Positions 15,891 to 24,809 of a stretch of 64,000 nucleotides of DNA are shown piece by piece. Under the pieces are notes generated by a model. That model was not told where the DNA came from, did no database searches, and saw only the letters and a program-made list of their open reading frames with translations. This DNA comes from Chloroflexota bacterium (GTDB taxonomy: Bacteria; Chloroflexota; Anaerolineae; Anaerolineales; Anaerolineaceae). The position numbers and the translations under genes were made by a program. The stretch spans positions 310,001-374,000 of the forward strand of contig JAKAFP010000002.1 in NCBI GenBank assembly GCA_021825925.1, in the 5' to 3' direction. The first letter of the stretch is position 1. Each line of letters begins with the position of its first letter.

Positions 15891-18632
15891 TCAATCGAAT
15901 AATTTAAGTTCTTTTCCGATTGCCAATGCCTGTGTCCTGCTCTTTACCCCAAGCTTGCCATAAATATTACTGATGTGCCGTTTTACAGTTGGAATTGAGA
16001 TTACCAATTGACTTGCTATTTCATGATTAGAGCAGCCAGTATTAATGAGTTTAAGCACTTCCACCTCTCGAGAGGTTAATGGTTCGATCAAAAGCTCCAT
16101 GGAAGGTTGGGTCATATTGGAGATTTTTCCAATCTTGGAAAGCAGAATTGATGCGTAGCTGCTGCCGACCTGACGTGCCTGAACCTGGCACAGCAATCTC
16201 GTTAATCCTTCACCCATGTCCAAAAAAATACGCACAAACCCTTCAGGTTGGGCTAGGGAGAGCGCTTTTTCCAAAACAGACAAAGCTTGCTCGGTTTCTT
16301 TCGCTTCCTGAAGCGCCAATGCCTGGAAGACCAAGTTTTCAATGACCAGCCGCACCTGCCCGGTGGCTTCAGCTTGTTTTAGCAATCTCTCTGACAGCAA
16401 GATGGCTGACCTGTGATCTCCTTGAACCAAAAGTACTCTCAGCAAAAAGATATATTCGTTCTCTCGTTGATAAGGGATCTCGTCATCAATCTTCAAACCC
16501 CGTTTTTGTACGCGTTGAAGTGCCTTTTCCAAATTCCCTGCAGCCAGCCATATTCTCACCAGGTTGCCCCTCACCTTAATTGACCAATGTGGTGAAAGTG
16601 GTTGCTCTCCAGTCATTAACTCAGCTTTCTGTGAGTATTCCTTTGCTTTATCTAGGTTATTCCGTGCCTGCTCCAACAACGCCTTAAGGGAGAAGGCAAA
16701 AGCGAGTTGTCCAACATCCAACCAGACCTGGCTTAACTCGATGCACTGATTAATCTTTTGCTCGGCATCATCCAATTGATTCCACTCATAAGAAAGTCTC
16801 GCCAGGCTTGAATATATTTTGGCCGCTAATGGAGACCTTTGTCCGTCTGGACGAACGGTCATATTTAATGCCTGTAAAAGTCTGTCTTCTGCCCGGTGGA
16901 GTTGCCCTTGTTCCAATAAAATATCAGCAATACTTGAAGTGGCAATGATAATCATATTGAGATTATTGGCATCTTTGCCGATCTTAATAGCATCGGAATA
17001 CGCTTTAATGGCATCGTCCAAATCCCCATTGATCCAGCTTGCATCCCCAAGAAGTGAGGTGGCCAGGCTTCGAATGCTTTTAGAAACAGCACTACAGTCA
17101 GGCAGCAATTGCAACGCTTGCCTGGCATATTCCGCTGCCAGTTGTGAATTTCCATGTGAATTGGCACAATGAGCTCTAGCTGCCGCGATTGTACCTTGCA
17201 TTGTCTTAACTTCATCAGTGGGTTCGAGCGGTAAAAGCAGTTTTTCTGGTGCTTGAAGTGTTGGTTCGATGCGGGTTAAATCCCCAACGAGGGAAAGCGC
17301 CCAGGCTTTTTGTATGGCTAACCATGGACGGGTTTCGGATTCAAAATCGATGGCATCAGTCCATTTTAACAATGTGGTCAATTCACCACTCATCAGAATA
17401 AAACAACCGTTCTTTTCGATCAATTGTGCCGCACGATCCTGGTCGCTTGATGCAATCGCTTGCTGGATGGATTCCGAGATAAACCCATTCTTTTCATACC
17501 ATTGCGATGCTCGCTGATGAAGTTCGCAAATTACCTGCGGGTATTGTTGTTCAAGACGTTTTCTAAGTACTTCGGCAAAGAGATGGTGATAACGGTACCA
17601 TCGCCTCTCTTCATCCAGGGGGATAATGAAGAGATTCATCTCTTCAAAAGATTCCAGCATTTCCTGACCAATGACAGAGCCTTCCGACACCATATCGACA
17701 ACAGCTTCGCATAACGGTCCGCTTAATCTATCCAGGATCGAAGTTTGCAACAAGAAGGTACCCGCCTCTTTTGATTGTTGTCCAAGAACTTCTTCGACCA
17801 GATAATCCATTATATAGTGGTGGCTGCCTGTGAATGCAGAAACAAAACTGTGAATATCCTTGCTGCCTTGCATGGAAAGGGCGGCCAGTTGCAGACTGGC
17901 AATCCAACCTTCAGTCCGAACTTCCAGAGCAGAAAGATCGCTATCAGAAAGAGTCAACCCCATTGTCTCGTGAAAAAAGGCAGCGATCTCTTGAGAAGTA
18001 AAGCGCAGCTGGTCAACACGGATATCAAGAAGTTGGTTACGAACCCTTAACCGTGAAAGTGGAAGTGGAGGATCGGTACGAGTCAGGATGACTATGTGCA
18101 TCTGGCTTGGCAAATGTTCGAGAAGATGGGTGAAAATTCTCAGTACAACCTCTGATTGGATGACATGGAAATCATCCAGAACAAGAACGAATGGATTGGA
18201 AACTGAATTCAGTTCATTGGAAAGAAAGTTGATCAGGTTTTCAAATTGAGCAGGTTGGATTCCACGAAGTAATCCAAATAATTCGTTTTCAATGCCGGGC
18301 TTGAGAGGAACCAGGGCGGCCAATAAATAGTAAAGAAAACGATGGGGGTCATTATCCCCACTATCAAGAGAGACCCAGGCAGAGGCAATCCCGGATTCCT
18401 TCAGCCACCTACTTGCCAGTGTTGTTTTGCCATACCCCGCAGGGGCAGAAACAAGAATGAGCGCCCGATCCAGGCCGCTGTTGATGAGGTCTATAAGATG
18501 AGCGCGGGCCAGCTGATCAGTTCGAATGGAAGGGATGTGAAATTTGGTCTTGATCAGATACATATTCTGATCACTTGCCAGATTTTCACTATCATCAATA
18601 TTGACCGTCGAATGTGAACCAGCTTTAGGCAC
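15891..18632 (-). CDS. MalT-type LuxR-family transcriptional regulator (LAL)
   Basis: 913 residues, with a GTG start at 18632 preceded by AGGAG. Near residues 62-72 SAPAGYGKTTLAS is the Walker A of a STAND/NB-ARC-like ATPase, and FVLVLDDFHVIQSE is its Walker B. GYGKT, EVRTEGWIASLQLAALSM and SSTEE-type winged-helix segments follow as in MalT. Residues about 370-830 are helical repeats (TPR-like: LGDASWINGDLDDAIKAYSDAIK and others) that sense a ligand or partner. The C-terminus (about 845-905, EPLTSREVEVLKLINTGCSNHEIASQLVISIPTVKRHI) is a LuxR/GerE helix-turn-helix. ATP- and ligand-dependent activation is the known mechanism for MalT. The likely target is the adjoining operon with the MFS efflux gene, which is inference. 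Confidence 0.92.
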   Translation of the reverse strand: MPKAGSHSTVNIDDSENLASDQNMYLIKTKFHIPSIRTDQLARAHLIDLINSGLDRALILVSAPAGYGKTTLASRWLKESGIASAWVSLDSGDNDPHRFLYYLLAALVPLKPGIENELFGLLRGIQPAQFENLINFLSNELNSVSNPFVLVLDDFHVIQSEVVLRIFTHLLEHLPSQMHIVILTRTDPPLPLSRLRVRNQLLDIRVDQLRFTSQEIAAFFHETMGLTLSDSDLSALEVRTEGWIASLQLAALSMQGSKDIHSFVSAFTGSHHYIMDYLVEEVLGQQSKEAGTFLLQTSILDRLSGPLCEAVVDMVSEGSVIGQEMLESFEEMNLFIIPLDEERRWYRYHHLFAEVLRKRLEQQYPQVICELHQRASQWYEKNGFISESIQQAIASSDQDRAAQLIEKNGCFILMSGELTTLLKWTDAIDFESETRPWLAIQKAWALSLVGDLTRIEPTLQAPEKLLLPLEPTDEVKTMQGTIAAARAHCANSHGNSQLAAEYARQALQLLPDCSAVSKSIRSLATSLLGDASWINGDLDDAIKAYSDAIKIGKDANNLNMIIIATSSIADILLEQGQLHRAEDRLLQALNMTVRPDGQRSPLAAKIYSSLARLSYEWNQLDDAEQKINQCIELSQVWLDVGQLAFAFSLKALLEQARNNLDKAKEYSQKAELMTGEQPLSPHWSIKVRGNLVRIWLAAGNLEKALQRVQKRGLKIDDEIPYQRENEYIFLLRVLLVQGDHRSAILLSERLLKQAEATGQVRLVIENLVFQALALQEAKETEQALSVLEKALSLAQPEGFVRIFLDMGEGLTRLLCQVQARQVGSSYASILLSKIGKISNMTQPSMELLIEPLTSREVEVLKLINTGCSNHEIASQLVISIPTVKRHISNIYGKLGVKSRTQALAIGKELKLFD

Positions 18633-18729
18633 ATCTACTCCTAATCGAGAAACCGATCAAACAATTAATGGATCTGAGCAATTTGATGTTTATTATGATT
18701 CATGTCTTTAGAGCGTTTCAAATATCAAG

Positions 18730-19167
18730 TTACCTAGTAATCAATGAAATAGCAATGGTGGTCGCCCCTTCAGCGTATTGATGACAGCGTTCCAGGAGTT
18801 GATTTTCCAGAAAGAAGCGTTGACCATCTTTCGTGTCCAAATCACAGCCAATCAACTGTCCACAATTCACTGAGCCATATTGGTTTTCAAAGAGATCGAT
18901 CATTTTTTGTGTAAGAGCATAGCAAGATTCAAGTGAATCAGAAGGTAAACACCTGCCCGCAACAAGATTGATGCCCATGATCGCCCCGCTAACTGCACCG
19001 CACATGTACCCTTTGCGTGAAATACCACTGCAAAACCCGGTGGCGATTTTTGGAATCAAATCTGATTGGATCCCCTGGCTTTCGGCTAAAGCCAATAACA
19101 CACTCTCCGCACAAAAATAGCCGGACCTAAACAATTCGACACTGCGCTGTGGGGCTTGTTCGCTCAT
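18730..19167 (-). CDS. C_GCAxxG_C_C family protein, probable redox-active
   Basis: 145 residues from the ATG at 19167 (AGGAG upstream). The defining pattern is present: FRSGYFCAESVLLAL, then GFCSGISRKGYMCGAVSGAIMGI (the C...GCAxxG core), then CYALTQKM, NCGQLIGCD and a last C in LLERCHQYAEGA. The members are small, cysteine-rich and often found in anaerobes. A role with iron-sulfur or thiol redox has been suggested, but no reaction is established. No signal peptide. It lies upstream of the regulator gene on the same strand, 97 bases apart, and downstream of the comM promoter region on the opposite strand. Confidence 0.85.
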   Translation of the reverse strand: MSEQAPQRSVELFRSGYFCAESVLLALAESQGIQSDLIPKIATGFCSGISRKGYMCGAVSGAIMGINLVAGRCLPSDSLESCYALTQKMIDLFENQYGSVNCGQLIGCDLDTKDGQRFFLENQLLERCHQYAEGATTIAISLITR

Positions 19168-19379
19168 GTTCTGATCTCCTATACCGGAATAAGAACAAAT
19201 TTGAATAAGCTGCCTCATATTTGAGGATGATCAAGATGATTTTTATCATTGTATATCACATTGACAGACCAAACAACCAACATTATTTTTACATCGTCAA
19301 TCAAAACTAATTCTTAAAACGGTAAAAAAAATATTTCACTTATTTTCATTTTCCATTCATTATTCGAATTTCTTTCCAT

Positions 19380-19408
19380 TTGACATTTTTCCACTCTTCT
19401 CCTACACT
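19380..19408 (+). promoter_or_regulatory. comM promoter, predicted leaderless
   Basis: A perfect TTGACA (19380-19385), a 17-bp spacer and TACACT (19403-19408). Only 6 bases separate the -10 box from the ATG at 19415, so transcription should begin at or next to the A of the start codon. There is no Shine-Dalgarno sequence. The same promoter is conserved in the truncated copy at 12344-12372. Confidence 0.8.
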
Positions 19409-19414
19409 ATTCTC

Positions 19415-20941
19415 ATGCTGGCCCGAGTGAACGCCTGTGCTGTCATCGGTCTGGATGGGGTCATAGTAGACGTTGAAGTAGACATCACCACGAGTATTCC
19501 CAAACCACCCATGATCATTGTCGGCCTGCCGGATGTATCCGTGCAGGAGAGTAGAGAACGCGTCCAGTCGGCCATCCGCAACGCCGGGTTGGAACCTCCC
19601 CGCAAACGGGTGCGGGTCAACCTCGCCCCTGCCACCGTCCGCAAAGAAGGCCCTGCCTACGACCTGCCCATCGCCCTGGGTATGCTGCTTGCCAACCGCC
19701 AGCTTCCTCCTCAATGCCTGGCTGACAGCCTGGTGATGGGCGAACTCTCGCTTGACGGCAGCGTGCGCCATATCCGCGGCGTGCTGCCCATGGCAGCCGT
19801 CGCCCGCCGCGAAAATTTCAAACGCGTCTTCGTCCCCGCGGAGGACGCCCGTGAGGCGGCGCTCTTCCCCGAACTTGAAGTCATCCCGGTTACTTCATTG
19901 GCCGATCTTTATGCCCACCTGGTGGGGCTGCGCCTGATCCCCCCACAACCCCACATCGAGGTCGACCAGGTGCCCGTGATCGTGCAAACGGATTTCCGCG
20001 ACATCAAAGGACAGGAACACGTCAAACGCGCGTTGGAAGTGGCTGCCTCTGGAGGCCACAACTTATTGATGATCGGACCTCCTGGCGCGGGCAAGACCCT
20101 CATGGCGCGCGCCCTGCCGGCCATTTTGCCGCGCATGACCGTGGATGAATCCCTGGATGTCACCCGTATTTACTCCGTTGCGGATGCGCTGCCAGAAGGC
20201 ATTCCTCTTATTAAGAACCGCCCTTTCCGCGCACCGCACCACACCATCTCCAATGCCGGTCTGGTCGGCGGTGGTAACTGGCCGCACCCCGGCGAGATCT
20301 CGTTGGCTCACCGCGGCGTGCTCTTTTTGGATGAACTGCCCGAGTTCGGCAGCCGCACCCTCGAAGTGCTGCGTCAGCCGCTCGAAGACAAGATCGTCAC
20401 CATCAGCCGTGCCCAGGGCACGCTTACCTTCCCGGCCAATTTTCAACTGGTGGCTGCCATGAACCCCTGTCCGTGCGGATATTACGGCGATGCCTTCAAG
20501 GCCTGCACCTGCTCCCCCGGCACGGTGATCAAATACCAGCGCCGCATCTCAGGTCCGCTGATGGACCGCATTGACATTCATGTGGATGTGCCGCGTGTGG
20601 ACTACGAGAAATTAAGCGAAACGCGCCAGGGAGAGCCTTCAGAAACGGTCAGCCAGCGCGTTGAAACCGCCCGCCAGATCCAGCGCGAACGGTTCGAGGG
20701 CACAACCCTCACCTGCAACGCAGATATGCATCCCGCCCAGGTGAGGCAGTACTGCGCGTTGGATGAGCCCTGCCGCGGCTTGATGCGCGCCGCCATGAAC
20801 CAGCTGCAGCTCTCCGCCCGAGCCTATCATCGCATCCTCAAGCTGGCCCGCACCATCGCGGATCTCTCTGCAAGCGAAGCCATCCAACAGCCGCACCTGG
20901 CCGAGGCGCTGCAGTATCGTCCGCGGGTGAGTGATATTTAA
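19415..20941 (+). CDS. comM: YifB/ComM family Mg-chelatase-like AAA+ ATPase
   Basis: 508 residues, full length for the family. Residues 1-190 form the Lon-protease-like ChlI N-domain (MLARVNACAVIGLDGVIVDVEVDI...). The AAA+ core has Walker A GPPGAGKT at about 221-228 and a Walker B type LDELPEF near 305. It is followed by ATRs with NPCPCGYYGD and SGPLMDRIDIHVDVPR (sensor region), and the C-terminal Mg-chelatase domain ends at QYRPRVSDI. In competent bacteria ComM is a hexameric helicase promoting branch migration during integration of transformed DNA; in other species its job is less clear. A truncated duplicate of its 5' end lies 7 kb upstream. It is monocistronic, with a convergent methyltransferase gene 27 bases beyond its end. 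Confidence 0.95.
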   Translation: MLARVNACAVIGLDGVIVDVEVDITTSIPKPPMIIVGLPDVSVQESRERVQSAIRNAGLEPPRKRVRVNLAPATVRKEGPAYDLPIALGMLLANRQLPPQCLADSLVMGELSLDGSVRHIRGVLPMAAVARRENFKRVFVPAEDAREAALFPELEVIPVTSLADLYAHLVGLRLIPPQPHIEVDQVPVIVQTDFRDIKGQEHVKRALEVAASGGHNLLMIGPPGAGKTLMARALPAILPRMTVDESLDVTRIYSVADALPEGIPLIKNRPFRAPHHTISNAGLVGGGNWPHPGEISLAHRGVLFLDELPEFGSRTLEVLRQPLEDKIVTISRAQGTLTFPANFQLVAAMNPCPCGYYGDAFKACTCSPGTVIKYQRRISGPLMDRIDIHVDVPRVDYEKLSETRQGEPSETVSQRVETARQIQRERFEGTTLTCNADMHPAQVRQYCALDEPCRGLMRAAMNQLQLSARAYHRILKLARTIADLSASEAIQQPHLAEALQYRPRVSDI

Positions 20942-20968
20942 ATTAAGTTAGTGATCTGCGTATTCTAT

Positions 20969-21511
20969 TCAGTGTTTTCTGAAATTGATCCTCGGAAAGA
21001 ACATTGGCGTATTTTTCTTATAGGCCACATACTCCTCCCCAAAGCGCATTTCCAGTTCATGCTCTTCGATCCGCTTAAGGTATGTAAGCAGTAATGCGCC
21101 AATGATGAGGATAAAAATAATCGAAGAAAGCGATCCAACCAGGATGCCAACGCCCAGGTAAGCCGTGATTGTGCCAAATGTCATCGGATTGCGGCATTGC
21201 TTGAACGGTCCATCAATCAGCAGTTTTTGGGTCGGCATCATCGGCAGCGGCGTTCCGCTTGCCCGGCTGAGCTGCGCATAAATGGACCAAAATCCATAAA
21301 CGCCTCCGATCAGTATTAATGGGATGCCAATCAAAGAATTGACAAGACCGTGATGGAGATCAGGGAATTGAAGCCAGTCATCCAACCGCGGGAGCAGGAT
21401 CACGAGCAAATAGGGAAATATGAGTACAAAAAGGAAAAATGCTGGAATCAGCGCGAGAAGTCTGTGTTTGAGGGAGTATTCCCGGCTTGCCCATTTTTTA
21501 TAGCGGTTCAT
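20969..21511 (-). CDS. Isoprenylcysteine carboxyl methyltransferase-like membrane protein
   Basis: 180 residues. The ATG at 21511 with GGTGAGGTG upstream is preferred to a TTG one codon earlier. Four or five hydrophobic helices. The C-terminal part carries the ICMT/PEMT signature: GPFKQCRNPMTFGTITAYLGVGIL, then RIEEHELEMRFGEEYVAYKKNTPMFFP. The RNPM and EE-x-x-L-x-x-x-F-G-x-x-Y-x-x-Y residues form the SAM-binding site at the membrane interface. Such bacterial members methylate a carboxyl or amine group of a lipid or a protein; the substrate is unknown. Convergent with comM. Confidence 0.82.
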   Translation of the reverse strand: MNRYKKWASREYSLKHRLLALIPAFFLFVLIFPYLLVILLPRLDDWLQFPDLHHGLVNSLIGIPLILIGGVYGFWSIYAQLSRASGTPLPMMPTQKLLIDGPFKQCRNPMTFGTITAYLGVGILVGSLSSIIFILIIGALLLTYLKRIEEHELEMRFGEEYVAYKKNTPMFFPRINFRKH

Positions 21512-21654
21512 CAATTCACCTCACCTGGTCAAGATTTCATTCAACCAATAAAGGTGCAAATGCAATTTCTAATTACATAATTCAGTATACAACCCCGAGC
21601 GCGGATTACAATACAGGGTAAACTGAAGCATTGGTCATTTATAAAGGAGAAAAG

Positions 21655-21882
21655 ATGGCATACACCTTACAATCAAAGTTGGGCGAATTGTTAAAAGATG
21701 CGGTGGCGGTGAAGGTGCTTGAAAAATACGCATCAGGCATCACCACCAATCCCATGATCGGACTTGCCAAAGGCATGGCGTTGGATGCCCTGCTGGCCCT
21801 TCCACAAGCCAAACAATACGGTATCACCAAAGAGATGGTTCTGAAAGTATTAGCCGAGATCGAAGCTCAGAAGAAAAAATGA
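21655..21882 (+). CDS. Small conserved helical protein, unknown
   Basis: 75 residues. The ATG at 21655 has AAAGGAG immediately upstream and is chosen over the in-frame GTG/ATG at 21631. The sequence (TLQSKLGELLKDAVAVKVLEKY, then GITTNPMIGLAKGMALDALL, then ITKEMVLKVLAEI) consists of three amphipathic helices. It resembles a short helical domain that I have seen appended to glycoside-hydrolase or sulfatase-type proteins and also as a stand-alone protein. No function can be stated. Convergent with the following gene, with 4 bases between stops. Confidence 0.7.
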   Translation: MAYTLQSKLGELLKDAVAVKVLEKYASGITTNPMIGLAKGMALDALLALPQAKQYGITKEMVLKVLAEIEAQKKK

Positions 21883-21886
21883 CTCC

Positions 21887-22396
21887 TTAGGATTGCTTGA
21901 TCGCATGCTTCTCGGGATAAAACGCGCTGAACAACGCCAAGTAATCCCCAAACCTTGAAAGCTCAGGGTCGAAAAACTCGAACACGATCCCGTTGCATTT
22001 TTCGATCAGGCGATTATCAAGTGTATAGCTCTTGCGAAACTTGCAGAAACCTTCCTTATCGTTGTGGCAGTGTTCGCAATCTCCTCTCGGACCAGTGAAA
22101 ACATACTTTATGTGATCAGGTGCCCGTTCGATAAATCCACGGTGTTTGTCAATCTGGTTGAGAAACAAACGCAGCACGATCCCCGCCTCGCGCAGATAAA
22201 CCCGGGCGTAGACTGCTTCACTTTTTACCCCCAACTTCCGATAAATGACCATGTATCGGCCCCAGCAAAAGCCATCCCCGATCTTGCCCCCAAAGCCGTA
22301 ACCCCGTTTCGCCATTTCATCATCAAAGGCAAGCATGAATGCCTTGTTTTCAGCGGAGACAAAATCGAACCGGTCTTCACTTAGTAGTGATCTCAT
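21887..22396 (-). CDS. Conserved hypothetical protein with a Cys-rich CEHCHND motif
   Basis: 169 residues, GAGGG upstream of the ATG at 22396. No membrane segment. The first 90 residues are alpha/beta (FDDEMAKRGYGFGGKIGDGFCWGRYMVIY). The second half has GDCEHCHNDKEGFCKFRKSYTLD, four cysteines and a histidine in 12-17 residues, suggestive of a zinc site, then CNGIVFEFFDPE. Similar proteins occur in Firmicutes and Chloroflexota as uncharacterised proteins. Whether the cysteines bind zinc is inference. Confidence 0.72.
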   Translation of the reverse strand: MRSLLSEDRFDFVSAENKAFMLAFDDEMAKRGYGFGGKIGDGFCWGRYMVIYRKLGVKSEAVYARVYLREAGIVLRLFLNQIDKHRGFIERAPDHIKYVFTGPRGDCEHCHNDKEGFCKFRKSYTLDNRLIEKCNGIVFEFFDPELSRFGDYLALFSAFYPEKHAIKQS

Positions 22397-22428
22397 AATT
22401 CCCTCATTAACAATTCACAAAATTATAC

Positions 22429-23424
22429 TTACCCGTTCGGCAGGATCATCACCTTTTTAACAGCCGGGTCGCGTTTATCCATCAGCTCCAGCCCGACCAG
22501 CAAATCTTCCAGTGGCAGACGATGAGAGATCAGTGGTTCGACCTTCACTTCGCCGCTCTGCAGCAGCCTGACGGCCTGGAGGGAGTTGCGTACAGAGGTG
22601 AAGGAAGACAGCAGGATCAATCCCTTTTGGAAGATTTTGAAGGCGTCCAACTCCAGCATCTTACCTGAAGGCGGCACCCCAAACAGCAGCACGGTGCCTC
22701 CGCTGCGTGCAAAATCAATCGTCCGGTTCATCACGGGGATGGAGCCGGTCGCGTCAATCACCACGTCAAAGGTGTTCTGGGGCAGGTCTTCCATACGGCT
22801 GACCACCTGGTCCGCACCGAGGGCACGCGCCAGCTCAATGCGGCCGGGATTGGTCTCAAGCATGGTCACACTTGACGCCCCTTGCAGTCTCACCATCTGC
22901 AGCAGCAGATCACCGATCGGGCCTGCCCCCAGGATGGCTACCTTGTCTGCCAGTTTGATCCGCGCGCGTTCGATCCCGTGGATCACACAAGACAGCGGCT
23001 CTACAAACGCGCCCTGCTCAAAGGGCAGGTCGCCAATGCTGAAAACCGCCTTTTCGGGGGCACAGACGAACTGCTCCATACCACCCGGCAAGGTCACGCC
23101 CACCGCCTGCCAGTTCTCGCAAAAGTTCTGGCGGTTGTTGAGGCAGTGGCTGCAGTTGTCACATGCGATGTTGGGTTCCACGGCCACATGATCCCCGATC
23201 TTGAAGCGCGTGATTCCGCTGCCAACGCCCGTCACCACGCCGGCAAACTCGTGCCCCGGGATAACCGGATAGCTGCCCAGGTATTCCCCTTTATGGATAT
23301 GCAGATCAGTGCCGCAGATGCCGCTGGCTTTAACCTCGATCAATACTTCATTCACACCCGGGGTTGGGATATCTCTCTCGATCAGGCCTAGGTTTCCTGG
23401 TTGATGGATCATCATGCTTTTCAT
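22429..23424 (-). CDS. Zinc-dependent alcohol/polyol dehydrogenase (MDR family)
   Basis: 331 residues, GGGAG upstream of the ATG. It shows the medium-chain dehydrogenase pattern: GICGTDLHIHKGEYLGSYPVIPGHEFAGVV gives the catalytic zinc ligands (Cys of GICG, His-Glu of GHEF), and CDNCSHCLNNRQNFC (about residues 92-106) gives the four-cysteine structural zinc lobe. The Rossmann part has AILGAGPIGDLLLQMVRLQGA with NAD(P)-binding glycines and METNPGR after strand 2. Closest in style to sorbitol/threonine-type dehydrogenases. The substrate cannot be told from sequence. Isolated gene; 33 bases from the stop of the next minus-strand gene. Confidence 0.9.
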   Translation of the reverse strand: MKSMMIHQPGNLGLIERDIPTPGVNEVLIEVKASGICGTDLHIHKGEYLGSYPVIPGHEFAGVVTGVGSGITRFKIGDHVAVEPNIACDNCSHCLNNRQNFCENWQAVGVTLPGGMEQFVCAPEKAVFSIGDLPFEQGAFVEPLSCVIHGIERARIKLADKVAILGAGPIGDLLLQMVRLQGASSVTMLETNPGRIELARALGADQVVSRMEDLPQNTFDVVIDATGSIPVMNRTIDFARSGGTVLLFGVPPSGKMLELDAFKIFQKGLILLSSFTSVRNSLQAVRLLQSGEVKVEPLISHRLPLEDLLVGLELMDKRDPAVKKVMILPNG

Positions 23425-23662
23425 GGTCTGCTCCCAAAAAAAAGTTGAGTATTGTTGATACTATCTGTTTACTAAAAGTTATAGGTTTTGGTTTTAATAA
23501 AAAAAGTTCTCCATTGCGCCCTTTGCGTCTTCCCTGGCACTTGCAGCCTGGTCAAGTGTGCTAGAGAAAAGGTTTTAAACCAAATAGTAGAGGCTTCGTG
23601 GTTTGTTAATTAAGATTAAATCCCCGATGGAGATAAAAGTCAATGTCCAGGTGATTTAAGAA

Positions 23663-23700
23663 CATGAATGCCTGATGGAGGAGTACAACAGGCATTCATG
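23663..23700 (-). terminator. Terminator of the phosphodiester-glycosidase gene
   Basis: A perfect 12-bp stem, CATGAATGCCTG (23663-23674) with CAGGCATTCATG (23689-23700) and a 14-base loop. It lies 20 bases beyond the stop codon on the minus strand and is followed there by TTCTTAAAT. Upstream, 23533-23559 has a TGGCACTTGCAGCC motif also found at 54374. Confidence 0.6.
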
Positions 23701-23719
23701 GAGATTGGGGTGGCGGAGT

Positions 23720-24712
23720 CTACCCGCCGATCATTAAGATATCGCTCGTGCCGCGTTCCTTGTTTCTGCCCAGCGGATTGTTAACCACCCTGCCCATGAA
23801 ATACATGGTGGAGCTGCCGCCGCCATCCAAATTATAGGCCTGGGTGCAGCCGAGGTCAGAAAACATTTGTGCAAATTCTTCGAGGGTCACACCCGTGCTG
23901 TAGCCTGTGCTGCGTCCATCCACCACAATGAAGACGTAATGGTTCGCGTCAATCATACCGATGCCGGTGCGCGGCTGGCTGCCGTCAATGGGATGGTTGC
24001 CAATGTTGTTATCCACTTTGACGGTATCGAAACTGGTCGCCACAACAGAATCCGTGATCAAGGCCGGCCCAAAGGAATAGGTGTTCCAAACCCCCTGGTC
24101 AAGCAGTTGCTGGGCACTCGTCTGCGTTTCATCGTAGATCTTCATTGTCCCATCCAGGTAGAATGCCAGTCCAGTCCTCGCCGGCACATCTCGATAGATC
24201 ACACCATTGCGGATGATGATGCCGTCTTCTCTAAAGCCGTAGTAATCACCGTTGATTGCAAATATGGCATTATTGGCCGCCGCGATCTGAGAGGTGTATT
24301 CCACAATATTGGTGCCAAACTGGTTATCAGCAAAAGCATTGCTGAGGTCGGTGGCGTCAGAAATGACCACATCCGCCACAAAATAGATCAGCGCGTTATC
24401 TCCACTTCCTGAAGAGTGTTTGGTAATGGAAATCGTAACGTTTCCGTCCGAGTAATTCCAGTCGTCATAGGTGACAGTTTGGGTCGCAACTTCGGTGACG
24501 GCTTGTGTTTCAGCCATGGTTGTGTTTGCGTCGGTGGTATCAGAAGAAACCACTGGGGTGGCCGTTACTTCAGCCGCCGCGGAAACCACTGAGACATCCG
24601 AGATCTGCACATGCCGGATGAGGTAACGGTCTGCGAGTGCAAAGGCGATGCCTGCCACCACGATCAAGATGGAAGAGATGAGAATTACTGATTTTTTGGA
24701 TGCTTTTTTCAT
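23720..24712 (-). CDS. Secreted phosphodiester glycosidase (NAGPA-like) protein
   Basis: 330 residues. Residues 10-28 form an N-terminal membrane anchor (VILISSILIVVAGIAFALA), followed by a Thr/Val/Ala-rich linker of about 50 residues. From about residue 120 the NAGPA/phosphodiester-glycosidase domain is clear: AIFAINGDYYGFREDGIIIRNG, GLAFYLDGTMKIYD, FGPALITDSVV, QPRTGIGMIDANHYVFIVVDGR and GVTLEEFAQMFSDLGCTQAYNLDGGGSSTMYFMGRVVNNP. The last of these holds the DGGGSS motif typical of the active site. These enzymes hydrolyse glycosyl phosphodiester bonds outside the membrane, often of wall polymers or glycans. Expressed alone, with a terminator behind it. Confidence 0.9.
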   Translation of the reverse strand: MKKASKKSVILISSILIVVAGIAFALADRYLIRHVQISDVSVVSAAAEVTATPVVSSDTTDANTTMAETQAVTEVATQTVTYDDWNYSDGNVTISITKHSSGSGDNALIYFVADVVISDATDLSNAFADNQFGTNIVEYTSQIAAANNAIFAINGDYYGFREDGIIIRNGVIYRDVPARTGLAFYLDGTMKIYDETQTSAQQLLDQGVWNTYSFGPALITDSVVATSFDTVKVDNNIGNHPIDGSQPRTGIGMIDANHYVFIVVDGRSTGYSTGVTLEEFAQMFSDLGCTQAYNLDGGGSSTMYFMGRVVNNPLGRNKERGTSDILMIGG

Positions 24713-24809
24713 TTTTTTCTCTAGATAAAAATTATTTTGTTTGGTTTCTTAATCTTTGTCCATTGTATTCAGCAGGACTGATGGATTGGTATATTCTTTG
24801 TATACGTGT

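Noticed and set aside
12493..19371. Transposon or integrase-mediated island
   Set aside because: No transposase, integrase, terminal inverted repeats or tRNA target were found; only the comM fragment supports movement, so no mobile-element class is claimed.
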